Source: Paenibacillus odorifer | GTDB taxonomy: Bacteria > Bacillota > Bacilli > Paenibacillales > Paenibacillaceae | DNA length: 64,000 nt | Assembly: GCF_000758725.1 (NCBI RefSeq) | Contig: NZ_CP009428.1 | Location: forward strand, 6,138,001-6,202,000 | Reading direction: 5' to 3' | Shown: positions 8,269 through 16,747 of the stretch, piece by piece | Layout: every line of letters starts with the position of its first letter | Numbering within the stretch: the stretch's first letter is position 1 | Position numbers and translations under genes: made by a program | Notes under the pieces: model-generated | What the model was told of the DNA's origin: nothing | Seen by the model: the letters and a program-made list of their open reading frames with translations, nothing else | Databases searched by the model: none

Positions 8269-8637
8269 TTATTTCTTTTTGTTTGCTACCGTACGACGCG
8301 GGCCTTTCCGGGTACGGGCATTCGTTTTAGTACGTTGACCGCGAACAGGCAATCCACGACGGTGGCGAACACCGCGGTAACAGCCGATCTCAGTAAGACG
8401 TTTAATATTTAAGGAAATTTCACGACGCAGGTCACCTTCAACCTTAACCGTTTTGTCGATCGTTTCACGCAGTTTGCTGACTTCATCTTCCGTCAAATCA
8501 CGGACACGTGTATTAGCGCTAATGCCTGTTTCATTAAGAATTTTCTGAGAAGTCGTTTTACCGATTCCGAAAATATAAGTCAAGGCGATCTCAACGCGTT
8601 TGTCACGTGGCAAATCCACTCCAGCTATACGAGCCAT
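8269..8637 (-). CDS. rpsM: 30S ribosomal protein S13
   Basis: A 122-residue protein of the 30S head that bridges to the 50S subunit and touches P-site tRNA. It shows RIAGVDLPRDKRVEIALTYI at the N-terminus, IGCYRGVRHRRGLPVRGQRT in the centre, and a basic tail ending in KKK. It lies 19 nt after rpmJ and 19 nt before rpsK. Confidence 0.97.
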   Translation of the reverse strand: MARIAGVDLPRDKRVEIALTYIFGIGKTTSQKILNETGISANTRVRDLTEDEVSKLRETIDKTVKVEGDLRREISLNIKRLTEIGCYRGVRHRRGLPVRGQRTKTNARTRKGPRRTVANKKK

Positions 8638-8656
8638 TTTACGCTACACCCCCTTC

Positions 8657-8770
8657 TTAACCTTGTTTTTGTTTGTGTTTCGGATTTTCGCAAATCACCA
8701 TAACAGTCCCTTTGCGGCGGATTACTTTACATTTCTCGCAAATGGGCTTTACAGAAGGTCTTACCTTCAT
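8657..8770 (-). CDS. rpmJ: 50S ribosomal protein L36, zinc type
   Basis: A 37-residue protein read directly from the minus strand. It begins MKVRPSVKPICEKCKVIRRK and ends PKHKQKQG. The zinc ligands are intact: C11 and C14 (CEKC), C27 and H32. L36 binds 23S rRNA near the peptidyl-transferase region. This is the zinc-binding form (C+), consistent with the zinc-type S14 and L33 also present here. AGGAGG lies 8 nt before the ATG, and a strong hairpin (8786-8808) abuts that ribosome site. Confidence 0.97.
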   Translation of the reverse strand: MKVRPSVKPICEKCKVIRRKGTVMVICENPKHKQKQG

Positions 8771-8785
8771 GTTAATTACCTCCTC

Positions 8786-8808
8786 AAAGTTTTGCGAAGC
8801 AAAACTTT
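8786..8808 (-). promoter_or_regulatory. Ten-bp hairpin abutting the rpmJ ribosome site
   Basis: AAAGTTTTGC and GCAAAACTTT form a perfect 10-bp stem with a 3-nt loop, between infA and rpmJ. On the minus strand it is followed at once by TGAGGAGG, so it is not a minus-strand terminator. It has a TTTTTT run on the plus side and could stop antisense transcription. Confidence 0.55.
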
Positions 8809-8823
8809 TTTCGTAGTTCCCAT

Positions 8824-9039
8824 CTATTTACGGTAAGTTATACGACCTTTTGATAAATCATAAGGCGATAACTGCACGACCACTTTGTCTCCGGTCAAAA
8901 TACGGATAAAGTGCATCCGCAATTTACCGGATACATGGGCAAGTATTTGATGACCGTTCTCAAGCTCAACCTTAAACGTTGCGTTTGGCAACGGTTCAAG
9001 GACAGTACCTTCTACTTCAATGACATCTTCCTTAGCCAC
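8824..9039 (-). CDS. infA: Translation initiation factor IF-1
   Basis: A 71-residue S1/OB-fold protein that binds the 30S A site during initiation. The sequence MAKEDVIEVEGTVLE...HVSGKLRMHFIRIL is typical, and length is exactly as in the family. It starts with GTG at 9039, with AAGGAGA 6 nt upstream. It lies 2 nt after the KOW protein gene and is probably translationally coupled to it. Confidence 0.97.
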   Translation of the reverse strand: MAKEDVIEVEGTVLEPLPNATFKVELENGHQILAHVSGKLRMHFIRILTGDKVVVQLSPYDLSKGRITYRK

Positions 9040-9041
9040 AG

Positions 9042-9350
9042 TTAGTCTCCTTTCTCATCAGCACTTATTCCGGTGGGTCCAGCATACTTCATGACTGCGA
9101 ATCGCAGCTTTCCGTTTGTTACCCGCCCAGTTTCCTTCAAACTGTCCACAACCTCACTGCTGATGAAGGGTATGAGCTCAAGATGAAGAATATTCTTCTT
9201 CTTTGGCCCATCAAACTTACGTTTGTCTCCATCTGCAATGTATACAAATCTGCTATCAACAACTGCGATAACAACGGCTGCCTCTCCGGCATCTTTGCCT
9301 TTGAGAATTCTCACTAATTGACCAACCTGCGGGCTGCTCACAGTATTCAA
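9042..9350 (-). CDS. KOW-domain RNA-binding protein (L14e-like, YbzG-type)
   Basis: A protein of about 102 residues with a single KOW motif near its N-terminus (VGQLVRILKGKDAGEAAVVI). It resembles the L14e/L6e-like proteins encoded between map and infA in Bacillales (ybzG in B. subtilis). A ribosomal or RNA-binding role is likely; no catalytic motif is seen. The start is unclear: TTG at 9350 follows AGGTGATC at 6 nt and is favoured, while GTG at 9341 is further away. A longer open frame continues into map and is ruled out by gene spacing. Confidence 0.8.
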   Translation of the reverse strand: MNTVSSPQVGQLVRILKGKDAGEAAVVIAVVDSRFVYIADGDKRKFDGPKKKNILHLELIPFISSEVVDSLKETGRVTNGKLRFAVMKYAGPTGISADEKGD

Positions 9351-9361
9351 GAGGAGATCAC

Positions 9362-10114
9362 CTACGCATTCAGTTTTGTGAAAATTTCCATGCCGTCCGG
9401 AGTAACTGCTACTGTATGCTCGAAGTGAGCACATAGTGAGCCATCAACCGTAACGACAGTCCAGTTATCTTCCAGTGTTCTGACATGTCTCTTTCCTGCG
9501 TTTACCATCGGCTCAATCGCGAGCACCATACCCGGTTTCAGACGTGGTCCGCGGTCCGCTATGCCATAATTCGGAATTTGCGGTTCTTCATGCAGTTTTG
9601 CCCCAATACCATGACCAACATACTCACGTACGACTGAGAAACCAGCCTCTTCGATGTACTGCTGAATAGCATGGGAGATTGTAAACAAGCGCACATCCGG
9701 CTTAACTAACGCCAGTCCCGCGTACAAGGAGCCTTCCGTAACGTCCAGCAAACGCTGAGCCTCTTCGGAAATGCTGCCCACACCGTAGGTCCAGGCGGAA
9801 TCACCGTGATAACCGCGGTACTCTGCACCGATATCCAGCGTAACAATATCGCCTTCGATCAGTTTACGTTTACCTGGAAATCCATGCACCAATTGTTCGT
9901 TGACTGAAGCGCAAATGCTGGCAGGAAAACCGTTGTAGCCTTTGAAAGACGGCACAGCATCTTGACTGCGAATGTATTGATCGGCGATTCTGTCGAGCTC
10001 GCCCGTTGTAATGCCAGGCTCAATGGCCTGAGCAATAAGACGGTGACTCTCGGCAACAATTCGACCAGCTTCCCTCATAAAGGCAAGTTCCTGTTCGGAT
10101 TTACAAATGATCAT
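9362..10114 (-). CDS. map: Methionine aminopeptidase, type I
   Basis: A 250-residue metalloprotease that removes the initiator Met from new proteins. The five metal ligands are recognisable: two Asp in DIGAEYRGYHGDSAWT, His in VGHGIGAKLHEEP, Glu in LAIEPMVN and Glu in FEHTVAVT. There is no N-terminal zinc extension, so it is the short type Ia form. It begins 4 nt after the adk stop with only a weak ribosome site (GCGGGGT), which suggests coupling to adk. Confidence 0.96.
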   Translation of the reverse strand: MIICKSEQELAFMREAGRIVAESHRLIAQAIEPGITTGELDRIADQYIRSQDAVPSFKGYNGFPASICASVNEQLVHGFPGKRKLIEGDIVTLDIGAEYRGYHGDSAWTYGVGSISEEAQRLLDVTEGSLYAGLALVKPDVRLFTISHAIQQYIEEAGFSVVREYVGHGIGAKLHEEPQIPNYGIADRGPRLKPGMVLAIEPMVNAGKRHVRTLEDNWTVVTVDGSLCAHFEHTVAVTPDGMEIFTKLNA

Positions 10115-10118
10115 TACA

Positions 10119-10763
10119 TTAACCCCGCATTAAAGACACGATTTCAGAAGTAACGACATTAATTTCGTTTTCCCCGTTTACCTGACGCAAAAGACCTTTA
10201 TTATCATAAAACGCAAGCAGCGGCGCTGTTTTATTATCATACTCATCCAGGCGCTTGCCTACACTTTCTTCGTTGTCATCCGGACGTTGATATAACTCAC
10301 CGCCATCAATGTCGCAAATGCCATCTTGCTTCGGCGGGTTGAAGATTAAATGGTAGGATGCTCCGCAAACGCTGCAGATACGACGTCCAGTAAGACGCGC
10401 CATTAGCAATCCACGGTCAACATTCAAGTTGATGACATGATCCAAAGAAGTGTTCAAACGGCTAAGAATATCATCCAGCGCTTCCGCTTGCGAAAGAGTT
10501 CTTGGAAAACCATCCAATAGAAATCCTTTTTCGCAATCGGACTGCTGCAACCGTTCTTCGACTATCCCAATGGTCACATCATCTGGTACAAGCAAACCTT
10601 GATCTATAAATGATTTGGCCTTCAATCCTACCGGAGTTTCCTGTTTGATTGCCAAACGGAAAGCATCTCCTGTCGAAATATGAGGAATACCAAATTCTTT
10701 AACGATTTCTGCCGCTTGTGTTCCCTTGCCTGCCCCAGGAGGGCCCATGAATAAAATGTTCAC
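10119..10763 (-). CDS. adk: Adenylate kinase, zinc-LID type
   Basis: A 214-residue enzyme that equilibrates AMP, ATP and ADP. The P-loop is GPPGAGKGT at residues 7-15 and the AMP-binding region FPRTLSQAEAL follows. The LID domain holds the Gram-positive structural zinc site CSVC...CDID, with three Cys and one Asp. The start is GTG at 10763 (MNILFMG), preceded by GGGGGGAGAG; the upstream open frame has no family match. It lies between secY and map, the normal Bacillales location. Confidence 0.97.
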   Translation of the reverse strand: MNILFMGPPGAGKGTQAAEIVKEFGIPHISTGDAFRLAIKQETPVGLKAKSFIDQGLLVPDDVTIGIVEERLQQSDCEKGFLLDGFPRTLSQAEALDDILSRLNTSLDHVINLNVDRGLLMARLTGRRICSVCGASYHLIFNPPKQDGICDIDGGELYQRPDDNEESVGKRLDEYDNKTAPLLAFYDNKGLLRQVNGENEINVVTSEIVSLMRG

Positions 10764-10859
10764 GATTTCTCTCTCCCCCCAAAAGTTCGCCACCAAGCAA
10801 GAAACAGCATAATAGGTGCCGGGAAGAATAAAAACTTAAGCTTCACCGGAACCTATCAC

Positions 10860-12158
10860 CTATTTATTGATGAAGCCTTTGTAATGGCGTTTGATCAAAT
10901 GGCTCTCGATCTGCTTCATAGTATCCAATGCCACGCCGATTACGATAAGCAGCGCAGTGCCACCAATTCGAACTTCTTTGGGCAATCCAGATATAGCACC
11001 GAAGAACATCGGTAGTACAGAGATCAAAGCTAGGAACAACGCGCCTGACATAGTCAAACGAGACATTACTCTAGTCAGATATTTCTCTGTAGCTTTACCA
11101 GGACGGATACCTGGGATGTAACCACCATTCTTCTTCATGTTATCAGCCATCTGCTGAGGATTCATCTGTACGAACGTATAGAAGAACGTAAACCCGATGA
11201 TCATCACTACATACAGAAGCATACCAAGCGGAGCATCGGTTGCCAAATATTTGGTAATCCATTGTGCCCAGGCATGTGTTGACCAGAAACTGGAGAGAAC
11301 AACTGGGAACTGAAGCAATGATACGGCGAAGATTACCGGAATTACACCTGCCGCATTAATTTTCAGCGGAATATGTGTATTCTGTCCACCGTACATTTTG
11401 TTGCCAACTACGCGTTTAGCATATTGAACAGGAATCTTCCGAATACCTTGCTGCACGAAGATAACTGCTGTAATAATCGCTACAATCACAATCAGCACAA
11501 TAACGACTTTAAGAATATTCAGGAACACCTGATCCGGCTGAATAAAGCTTGAGTTAGCCGTACTTGTGATATATCCCGGGATACCGGCGACGATTCCCGC
11601 AAAAATCAGGATCGAAATCCCGTTCCCGATTCCCTTTTCGGTAATCTGTTCACCAAGCCACATCAAGAAAGAAGTACCTGCCGTCAAGATAATGGCAACC
11701 AGCAAGTAATCAGCAAATGTCGCATTCGGCATCATTTGAGTATTGTATATCCGGTTAAACCCTATCGACGTAGCAAAACCTTGGATCAGGGCTAATATCA
11801 CTGTACCGTAACGAGTGATTTGCGCCAATTGTTTTTTTCCGTGCTCCCCTTGTTTAGCCCATTCAGCAAACTTAGGAACAACATCCATCGACAGCAATTG
11901 CACGATGATGGATGCTGTAATGTACGGATAAATACTGATCGCAAATATCGAGAAGTTTTTGAGCGCTCCGCCCGAGAAGGTGTTCAAGAGTCCCATCAAA
12001 GCGTCACCGCTCTGATTTGCTGTTGCCAGTACATCTTTGTTTACACCAGGAACCGGAACAAACGAACCGATACGGTAGATAAACAGAATGAACAAGGTAA
12101 ACAGGATCTTTTTGCGCAAATCTTCAACATGCCAGATATTCTTAAGCGTCTTGAACAT
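10860..12158 (-). CDS. secY: Protein translocase channel subunit SecY
   Basis: A 432-residue membrane protein with ten predicted transmembrane helices, the protein-conducting pore of the SecYEG translocon. It shows the plug and channel segments FSGGALKNFSIFAISIYPYI and GIGNGISILIFAGI, and the ribosome/SecA-binding cytosolic loop with VVGNKMYGGQ. Its ATG overlaps the rplO stop by one base (TAATG), implying translational coupling to L15. Its partner secE is also in this window (39767). Confidence 0.97.
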   Translation of the reverse strand: MFKTLKNIWHVEDLRKKILFTLFILFIYRIGSFVPVPGVNKDVLATANQSGDALMGLLNTFSGGALKNFSIFAISIYPYITASIIVQLLSMDVVPKFAEWAKQGEHGKKQLAQITRYGTVILALIQGFATSIGFNRIYNTQMMPNATFADYLLVAIILTAGTSFLMWLGEQITEKGIGNGISILIFAGIVAGIPGYITSTANSSFIQPDQVFLNILKVVIVLIVIVAIITAVIFVQQGIRKIPVQYAKRVVGNKMYGGQNTHIPLKINAAGVIPVIFAVSLLQFPVVLSSFWSTHAWAQWITKYLATDAPLGMLLYVVMIIGFTFFYTFVQMNPQQMADNMKKNGGYIPGIRPGKATEKYLTRVMSRLTMSGALFLALISVLPMFFGAISGLPKEVRIGGTALLIVIGVALDTMKQIESHLIKRHYKGFINK

Positions 12159-12598
12159 TAGATCACCTCGGTTTTACCGCCGGCAGCCTCGATTTTCTCT
12201 ACCGCAGATTGAGAGAACTTATTTGCTTGTACAGTCAATTTTACGGTCAACTCACCGTTGCCGAGAATCTTGATGCCGCTTTTGGAATTCTTGACAACAC
12301 CAGTTTCAAGCAACAACTGCGGAGTCACTTCAGTTCCTTCTGCAAAGCTATTCAGATCTTCCAGGTTCACAATCGCATACTCTTTACGGGTAGGATTGAC
12401 GAAACCACGTTTAGGCAGACGACGATAGAGCGGATTTTGTCCACCCTCGAAGCCCGGACGAACACCACCGCCAGAACGTGAGTTTTGACCTTTGTGACCG
12501 CGACCGGAAGTTTTACCATTTCCGCTACTAGGACCACGACCAACGCGATTGCGTTCTTTGCGGGAACCAGGAGCTGGAGCAAGTTCATGTAACTTCAT
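12158..12598 (-). CDS. rplO: 50S ribosomal protein L15
   Basis: A 146-residue large-subunit assembly protein. The glycine-rich N-terminal half (GRGPSSGNGKTSGRGHKGQN) and the C-terminal globular part with SGIKILGNGELT are typical. The start ATG at 12598 (MKLHELAP) lies 8 nt after AAGGAGG; a GTG three codons earlier overlaps the ribosome site. The stop overlaps the secY start. Confidence 0.97.
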   Translation of the reverse strand: MKLHELAPAPGSRKERNRVGRGPSSGNGKTSGRGHKGQNSRSGGGVRPGFEGGQNPLYRRLPKRGFVNPTRKEYAIVNLEDLNSFAEGTEVTPQLLLETGVVKNSKSGIKILGNGELTVKLTVQANKFSQSAVEKIEAAGGKTEVI

Positions 12599-12638
12599 CG
12601 TTTGCACCTCCTTATGTTTGTTAATTTATGCGAGGCGA

Positions 12639-12824
12639 TTAGCCTTCAATTTCAGTTACAGATAGCAAGTGACTCACTTTATTGATCATTCCGCGAATTG
12701 CAGGACTGTCATTGTGAACCACTGTCGTGTTGAGTTTACGCAGGCCGAGCGTCTTAACAGTAACACGTTGTGTTTCTGGACGTCCGATTACACTACGTAC
12801 GAGGGTAATTTGCAATTTTGCCAT
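12639..12824 (-). CDS. rpmD: 50S ribosomal protein L30
   Basis: A 61-residue protein with the standard L30 fold, beginning MAKLQITLVRSVIGRPETQR and containing LGLRKLNTTVVHND. Length is usual for bacteria. It lies 14 nt after rpsE and 40 nt before rplO in the spc operon order. Confidence 0.96.
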   Translation of the reverse strand: MAKLQITLVRSVIGRPETQRVTVKTLGLRKLNTTVVHNDSPAIRGMINKVSHLLSVTEIEG

Positions 12825-12838
12825 TGACGTTCCCCTCC

Positions 12839-13336
12839 TTAACCGCGCAATTCTTCGACAGATTTGCCGCGAAGTTTCGCGACCTCTTCAATGCGTTTCA
12901 GACGGGAAAGTCCCTCCAAAGTTGCATTGACCATGTTCATGGAATTCGAAGAACCCAGTGATTTTGTCAAAATGTCGCCAACGCCTGCCAATTCCAATAC
13001 CGCACGAACTGGACCGCCAGCGATAACGCCAGTACCCTCTGATGCTGGTTTCAGCAACACGCGTCCTGCGCCGAAGTGTCCAGTAACGAGATGGGGAATC
13101 GAAGTTCCTACGATTGGGATGTGAATCAGGTTTTTCTTGGCGTCTTCAATGCCTTTACGGATGGCATCCGGAACTTCGCCGGCTTTACCGATACCAGCAC
13201 CGACGTAGCCGTTGCCGTCGCCCACAACAACAAGTGCACTAAAGCTGAAACGGCGTCCGCCTTTTACAACTTTTGCAACACGGTTAATGTGTACAACTCT
13301 TTCTGTCAGTTCTAAACTGTTCGGATCTACACGCAA
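12839..13336 (-). CDS. rpsE: 30S ribosomal protein S5
   Basis: A 165-residue protein at the mRNA entry site that affects decoding accuracy. The N-terminal dsRNA-binding domain contains VAKVVKGGRRFSFSALVVVG; the spectinomycin loop (VVKGGRRF) is unaltered. The C-terminal domain has EGTGVIAGGPVRAVLELAG. The start codon is TTG at 13336, with AGGAGG 8 nt upstream, giving MRVDPNSLELTER. No in-frame ATG is a sensible alternative. Confidence 0.96.
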   Translation of the reverse strand: MRVDPNSLELTERVVHINRVAKVVKGGRRFSFSALVVVGDGNGYVGAGIGKAGEVPDAIRKGIEDAKKNLIHIPIVGTSIPHLVTGHFGAGRVLLKPASEGTGVIAGGPVRAVLELAGVGDILTKSLGSSNSMNMVNATLEGLSRLKRIEEVAKLRGKSVEELRG

Positions 13337-13363
13337 GTCGTTAACCTCCTTTTAAGAATTATT

Positions 13364-13732
13364 CTAGAATTCAAGACCAGCTTCACGAGCTGCATCAGCC
13401 AATGCTTGAATCCGTCCATGGTACAAGTAACCTCCGCGGTCGAATACGACCACTGCATATCCTTTTTCTTTGGCACGCTCAGCGACCAATTGGCCAACTT
13501 TCGCTGCAGCTTCAACGCTGCCGCCATTACCGATGTTAGCGCTCAGATCTTTATCAAGTGTAGAAGCGGATACGATAGTAACCCCTTTAACATCATCGAT
13601 CAGTTGAGCGTAGATGTGTTTCGAAGAACGGAATACGTTCAAACGTGGACGCTCAGTAGTTCCCTGGATCTTCTTACGAACACGCAGGTGTCTTTTGAGA
13701 CGAGCCTTGTTTTTATCTTCTTTTGTAATCAT
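13364..13732 (-). CDS. rplR: 50S ribosomal protein L18
   Basis: A 122-residue protein that binds 5S rRNA in the central protuberance, together with L5. It begins MITKEDKNKARLKRHLRVRK and contains RPRLNVFRSSKHIYAQ and VVFDRGGYLYHGRIQALADA. Length is normal. It lies 27 nt before rpsE. Confidence 0.97.
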   Translation of the reverse strand: MITKEDKNKARLKRHLRVRKKIQGTTERPRLNVFRSSKHIYAQLIDDVKGVTIVSASTLDKDLSANIGNGGSVEAAAKVGQLVAERAKEKGYAVVVFDRGGYLYHGRIQALADAAREAGLEF

Positions 13733-13816
13733 GACTTCCCTTTCACTCCCTTCAGTTTGCCGTAAACAGCTTCACTTTAAGATGCACGGGGTATCTTACA
13801 ATTAAGTTTAAACTGG

Positions 13817-14359
13817 TTATTTCTTCTTACCAGCTTTACCTTCTTTGCGGATGATACGCTCGCCTTCATATTTGATACCTTTACCTTTATACGGTTCTGG
13901 TTCACGAACGGAACGGATTTTAGCAGCGTATGCGCCAACGCGTTCTTTATCGATACCTTTAACGATGATCTTCGTGTTCGCAGGAACTTCGAACTCGATA
14001 CCAGCTTCCGGTGTAATTTCAACCGGGTGGGAATAACCAACGTTCAGAACGATTTTATCTCCGGATTTGCTTGCACGATATCCGACCCCAACCAGTTCCA
14101 GAGATTTCGAGAAACCTTCAGTCACACCTGCTACCATGTTGTTGACAACGGAGCGGGTTGTGCCGTGAAGTGAACGATGCAATTTGTTATCCGACGGGCG
14201 AACAACGGTAATTTCGTTATTTTCAACTGTAACCTTCATGTCTTTATGAAGCTCACGAGTCAAAGAACCTTTTGGACCTTTTACTGTAATAACGGCGTTG
14301 TCCAAAGTGACATCTACACCGCTAGGTACTGCGATTGGTTTGCGACCAATACGAGACAT
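13817..14359 (-). CDS. rplF: 50S ribosomal protein L6
   Basis: A 180-residue protein with two tandem L6 folds, near the sarcin-ricin loop and factor-binding site. Typical stretches are MSRIGRKPIAVPSGV, VGVGYRASKSGDKIVLNVGY and EPEPYKGKGIKYEGE. The ATG at 14359 has AAGGAGG at 8 nt; a frame extension of three codons starts inside that site and is not used. A slightly wide 84-nt gap separates it from rplR. Confidence 0.97.
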   Translation of the reverse strand: MSRIGRKPIAVPSGVDVTLDNAVITVKGPKGSLTRELHKDMKVTVENNEITVVRPSDNKLHRSLHGTTRSVVNNMVAGVTEGFSKSLELVGVGYRASKSGDKIVLNVGYSHPVEITPEAGIEFEVPANTKIIVKGIDKERVGAYAAKIRSVREPEPYKGKGIKYEGERIIRKEGKAGKKK

Positions 14360-14389
14360 GTGTTGCACCTCCTTATCTTGTGACGTTTA

Positions 14390-14788
14390 TTACCAAATGT
14401 AGCAGACAACTTCTCCGCCAGATTTTGATTGACGAGCTTCTTTGTCGGTCATAACTCCCTTAGATGTGGAGATAATCGCGATTCCTAGACCACCGAGTAC
14501 ACGAGGCACTTCATTGCTCTTCGTGTATACGCGAAGGCCTGGTTTACTGATTCTTTTCAAACCAGAAATAACACGCTCTTGGTTAGGGCCGTATTTCAAG
14601 AAGATACGGATAATCCCTTGTTTGCTATCTTCAACGAATTCCGCATCGCGGATGAAACCTTCACGCTTCAAAATGTCAGCGATTTGTTTCTTCATAGTAG
14701 AAGCAGGCATTTCTACCGTCTCGTGACGCACAATGTTAGCGTTACGAATACGAGTAAGCATATCTGCAATAGGATCAGACATAGTCAT
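14390..14788 (-). CDS. rpsH: 30S ribosomal protein S8
   Basis: A 132-residue primary 16S-binding protein. The N-terminus MTMSDPIADMLTRIRNAN parallels Bacillus S8 (MVMTDPIADM). The C-terminal LGGLGIAIISTSKGVMTDKE is conserved. AGGAGG lies 9 nt upstream of the ATG at 14788; the second ATG, two codons later, is possible but less favoured. Confidence 0.97.
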   Translation of the reverse strand: MTMSDPIADMLTRIRNANIVRHETVEMPASTMKKQIADILKREGFIRDAEFVEDSKQGIIRIFLKYGPNQERVISGLKRISKPGLRVYTKSNEVPRVLGGLGIAIISTSKGVMTDKEARQSKSGGEVVCYIW

Positions 14789-14820
14789 GTGTGTAAACCT
14801 CCTTCCCGTTTATAAACTTC

Positions 14821-15006
14821 TTACCAACTTGCTTTTTTCACGCCAGGGATCTGGCCTTTATAAGCTAATTCACGGAAACAAATTCTGCAAATTTTGAACT
14901 TTTGCAGTACCGAATGTGGACGACCACAACGTTCGCAACGTGTATATGCACGTACTTTAAACTTAGGCGTACGTTGTTGTTTAACTTTCATCGAAGTTTT
15001 TGCCAC
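14821..15006 (-). CDS. rpsZ: 30S ribosomal protein S14, zinc type
   Basis: A 61-residue short S14 (type Z) of the 30S head. Two CxxC pairs, CERC and CRIC, hold zinc. The long zinc-free paralogue used under zinc starvation is not in this window. The start is GTG at 15006, after AGGAGGTG. Gene order rplE-rpsZ-rpsH is standard. Confidence 0.97.
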   Translation of the reverse strand: MAKTSMKVKQQRTPKFKVRAYTRCERCGRPHSVLQKFKICRICFRELAYKGQIPGVKKASW

Positions 15007-15055
15007 TTAGCCTGACACCTCCTAAACATTTTCGGAGAAAATGGATTAACCGACT

Positions 15056-15598
15056 TTATTTTGCGAAAGGCATTCCCAGCTGACCCAGCAGCTCGCGGGA
15101 TTCCTCGTCCGTCTTAGCAGTCGTTACAATAACGATGTCCATACCGCGGACTTTATCCACTTTGTCATATTCGATCTCGGGGAAGATCAATTGTTCTTTA
15201 AGACCAAGTGTGTAGTTACCACGGCCATCAAAGGCTTTAGTGGAAACACCACGGAAGTCACGTACACGTGGAAGTGTTACGTTGAACAATTTGTCCAAGA
15301 AGTAATACATACGCTCTCCGCGCAGTGTTACTTTAACCCCAATCGGCATATTTTCGCGTAGTTTGAAACCAGCGATGGATTTTTTAGCTTTAGTGATTAC
15401 TGGTTTTTGACCAGCGATCAACTGCATGTCATTAACTGCAGCATCAAGTACTTTGGAGTTTTGAACAGCGTCACCCACACCCATGTTGATGACAACCTTC
15501 TCGATCTTAGGCACTTGCATAACAGTTGTATAGTTAAACTTCTGCATCAAAGCAGGTGTAATTTCGTTAAGAAAACGTTCTTTCATTCTTGCTGCCAT
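15056..15598 (-). CDS. rplE: 50S ribosomal protein L5
   Basis: A 180-residue protein of the central protuberance that binds 5S rRNA and contacts P-site tRNA. It shows VPKIEKVVINMGVGDAVQNSK and RVRDFRGVSTKAFDGRGNY. Length is that of other Bacillales. It lies between rplX and rpsZ, and its ATG at 15598 is preceded by AGGAGG. Confidence 0.97.
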   Translation of the reverse strand: MAARMKERFLNEITPALMQKFNYTTVMQVPKIEKVVINMGVGDAVQNSKVLDAAVNDMQLIAGQKPVITKAKKSIAGFKLRENMPIGVKVTLRGERMYYFLDKLFNVTLPRVRDFRGVSTKAFDGRGNYTLGLKEQLIFPEIEYDKVDKVRGMDIVIVTTAKTDEESRELLGQLGMPFAK

Positions 15599-15629
15599 GA
15601 AGATTTAACCTCCTTTCTTAAGGGCTAGA

Positions 15630-15983
15630 TTAGTCGATAATCTCTCCGGATCTTTTAGCAATCCGAACTTTTTTACCATTGTCCAAAACTTTGTAACCGA
15701 TACGGGTTACTTTGCCGGTCTTCGGATCGATGTGCATTACGTTGGACACATGAATCGAAGCTTCCTGCTCAATAATTCCACCCTGTGGATTCAGCTGGTT
15801 CGGCTTTTGGTGTTTTTTCACCATATTGACGCCTTCTACCAGAACGCGGTTTTCACGAGGATAAGCAGCGATGACACGGCCTTTTTTGCCTTTGTCTTTA
15901 CCACTAATCACAAGCACCACGTCATCTTTCTTCACGTGCAGTTTATTGTTATGGGATTCCAGAACTTTTTTCACTCTAGGCAT
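15630..15983 (-). CDS. rplX: 50S ribosomal protein L24
   Basis: A 117-residue assembly-initiator protein with an N-terminal KOW motif (DVVLVISGKDKGKKGRVIAA). The VEGVNMVKKHQKPNQLNPQG segment is diagnostic. It is slightly longer than Bacillus subtilis L24 (103 aa) because of extra residues at the N-terminus (MPRVKKVLESHNNK). The ATG at 15983 has a good upstream AGGAGG. Confidence 0.97.
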   Translation of the reverse strand: MPRVKKVLESHNNKLHVKKDDVVLVISGKDKGKKGRVIAAYPRENRVLVEGVNMVKKHQKPNQLNPQGGIIEQEASIHVSNVMHIDPKTGKVTRIGYKVLDNGKKVRIAKRSGEIID

Positions 15984-16031
15984 TTATTACACCTCCTATA
16001 ACTAACCTTCAACTTATTGGTGCCGTGTTTA

Positions 16032-16400
16032 TTAGATAACTTCCGGTGCCAAGGAAACGATCTTCATGTAGTCTTTATCGCGAAGTTCGCGAGCAACTGG
16101 TCCAAAGATACGTGTTCCACGAGGGCTTCTGTCGTCTTTAACAACAACAGCTGCGTTTTCGTCGAATGCGATGTAAGATCCATCTTTACGACGAACGGAA
16201 CGTTTCGTACGAACAACTACCGCTCTAACAACATCACCTTTTTTGACAACGCCGCCTGGTGTTGCTTGTTTAACGGAACAAACGATCAAATCACCGATTG
16301 CTGCTGTACGGCGTCCAGTACCACCCAGTACGCGGATACACATCAGTTCCTTCGCACCAGAGTTGTCAGCCACATGCAAACGTGTAAATGGTTGAATCAT
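16032..16400 (-). CDS. rplN: 50S ribosomal protein L14
   Basis: A 122-residue protein that forms intersubunit bridges with 16S rRNA. It begins MIQPFTRLHVADNSGAKELM and contains GDVVRAVVVRTKRSVRR. Length is standard. It is followed by rplX after 48 nt. Confidence 0.97.
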   Translation of the reverse strand: MIQPFTRLHVADNSGAKELMCIRVLGGTGRRTAAIGDLIVCSVKQATPGGVVKKGDVVRAVVVRTKRSVRRKDGSYIAFDENAAVVVKDDRSPRGTRIFGPVARELRDKDYMKIVSLAPEVI

Positions 16401-16437
16401 TATAATTTCCTCCTTCCGGAAAAACTCTCTTGATATC

Positions 16438-16704
16438 TTAGATGATAACCGCTGCTTCTACCACTTCAACTAGTCTCCAACGTTTGTCCTTAGACAACGG
16501 ACGAGTTTCCATGAGTTTTACGGTATCGCCAATCTTTGCAACATTTCCCTCATCATGTGCTTTGAATTTCTTCGTAGACTTGATGCGTTTGTGGTACAAA
16601 TTGTGTTTTTTATAGGTTTCAACAGCAACTACGATGGTTTTATCCATTTTATCACTGACCACTTTACCGATTAGCACTTTACGTGCATTACGTTCTTCAC
16701 TCAT
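16438..16704 (-). CDS. rpsQ: 30S ribosomal protein S17
   Basis: An 88-residue OB-fold protein that binds 16S rRNA early in assembly. It contains RKVLIGKVVSDKMDKTIVVA and the C-terminal ETRPLSKDKRWRLVEV. It is of usual length and lies 43 nt before rpmC's stop-side neighbour order rpmC-rpsQ-rplN, as in other Firmicutes. Confidence 0.97.
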   Translation of the reverse strand: MSEERNARKVLIGKVVSDKMDKTIVVAVETYKKHNLYHKRIKSTKKFKAHDEGNVAKIGDTVKLMETRPLSKDKRWRLVEVVEAAVII

Positions 16705-16747
16705 TAGTTAGCCTCCTTCCTGAATACGGATCTGCGATCCGTCTCAC

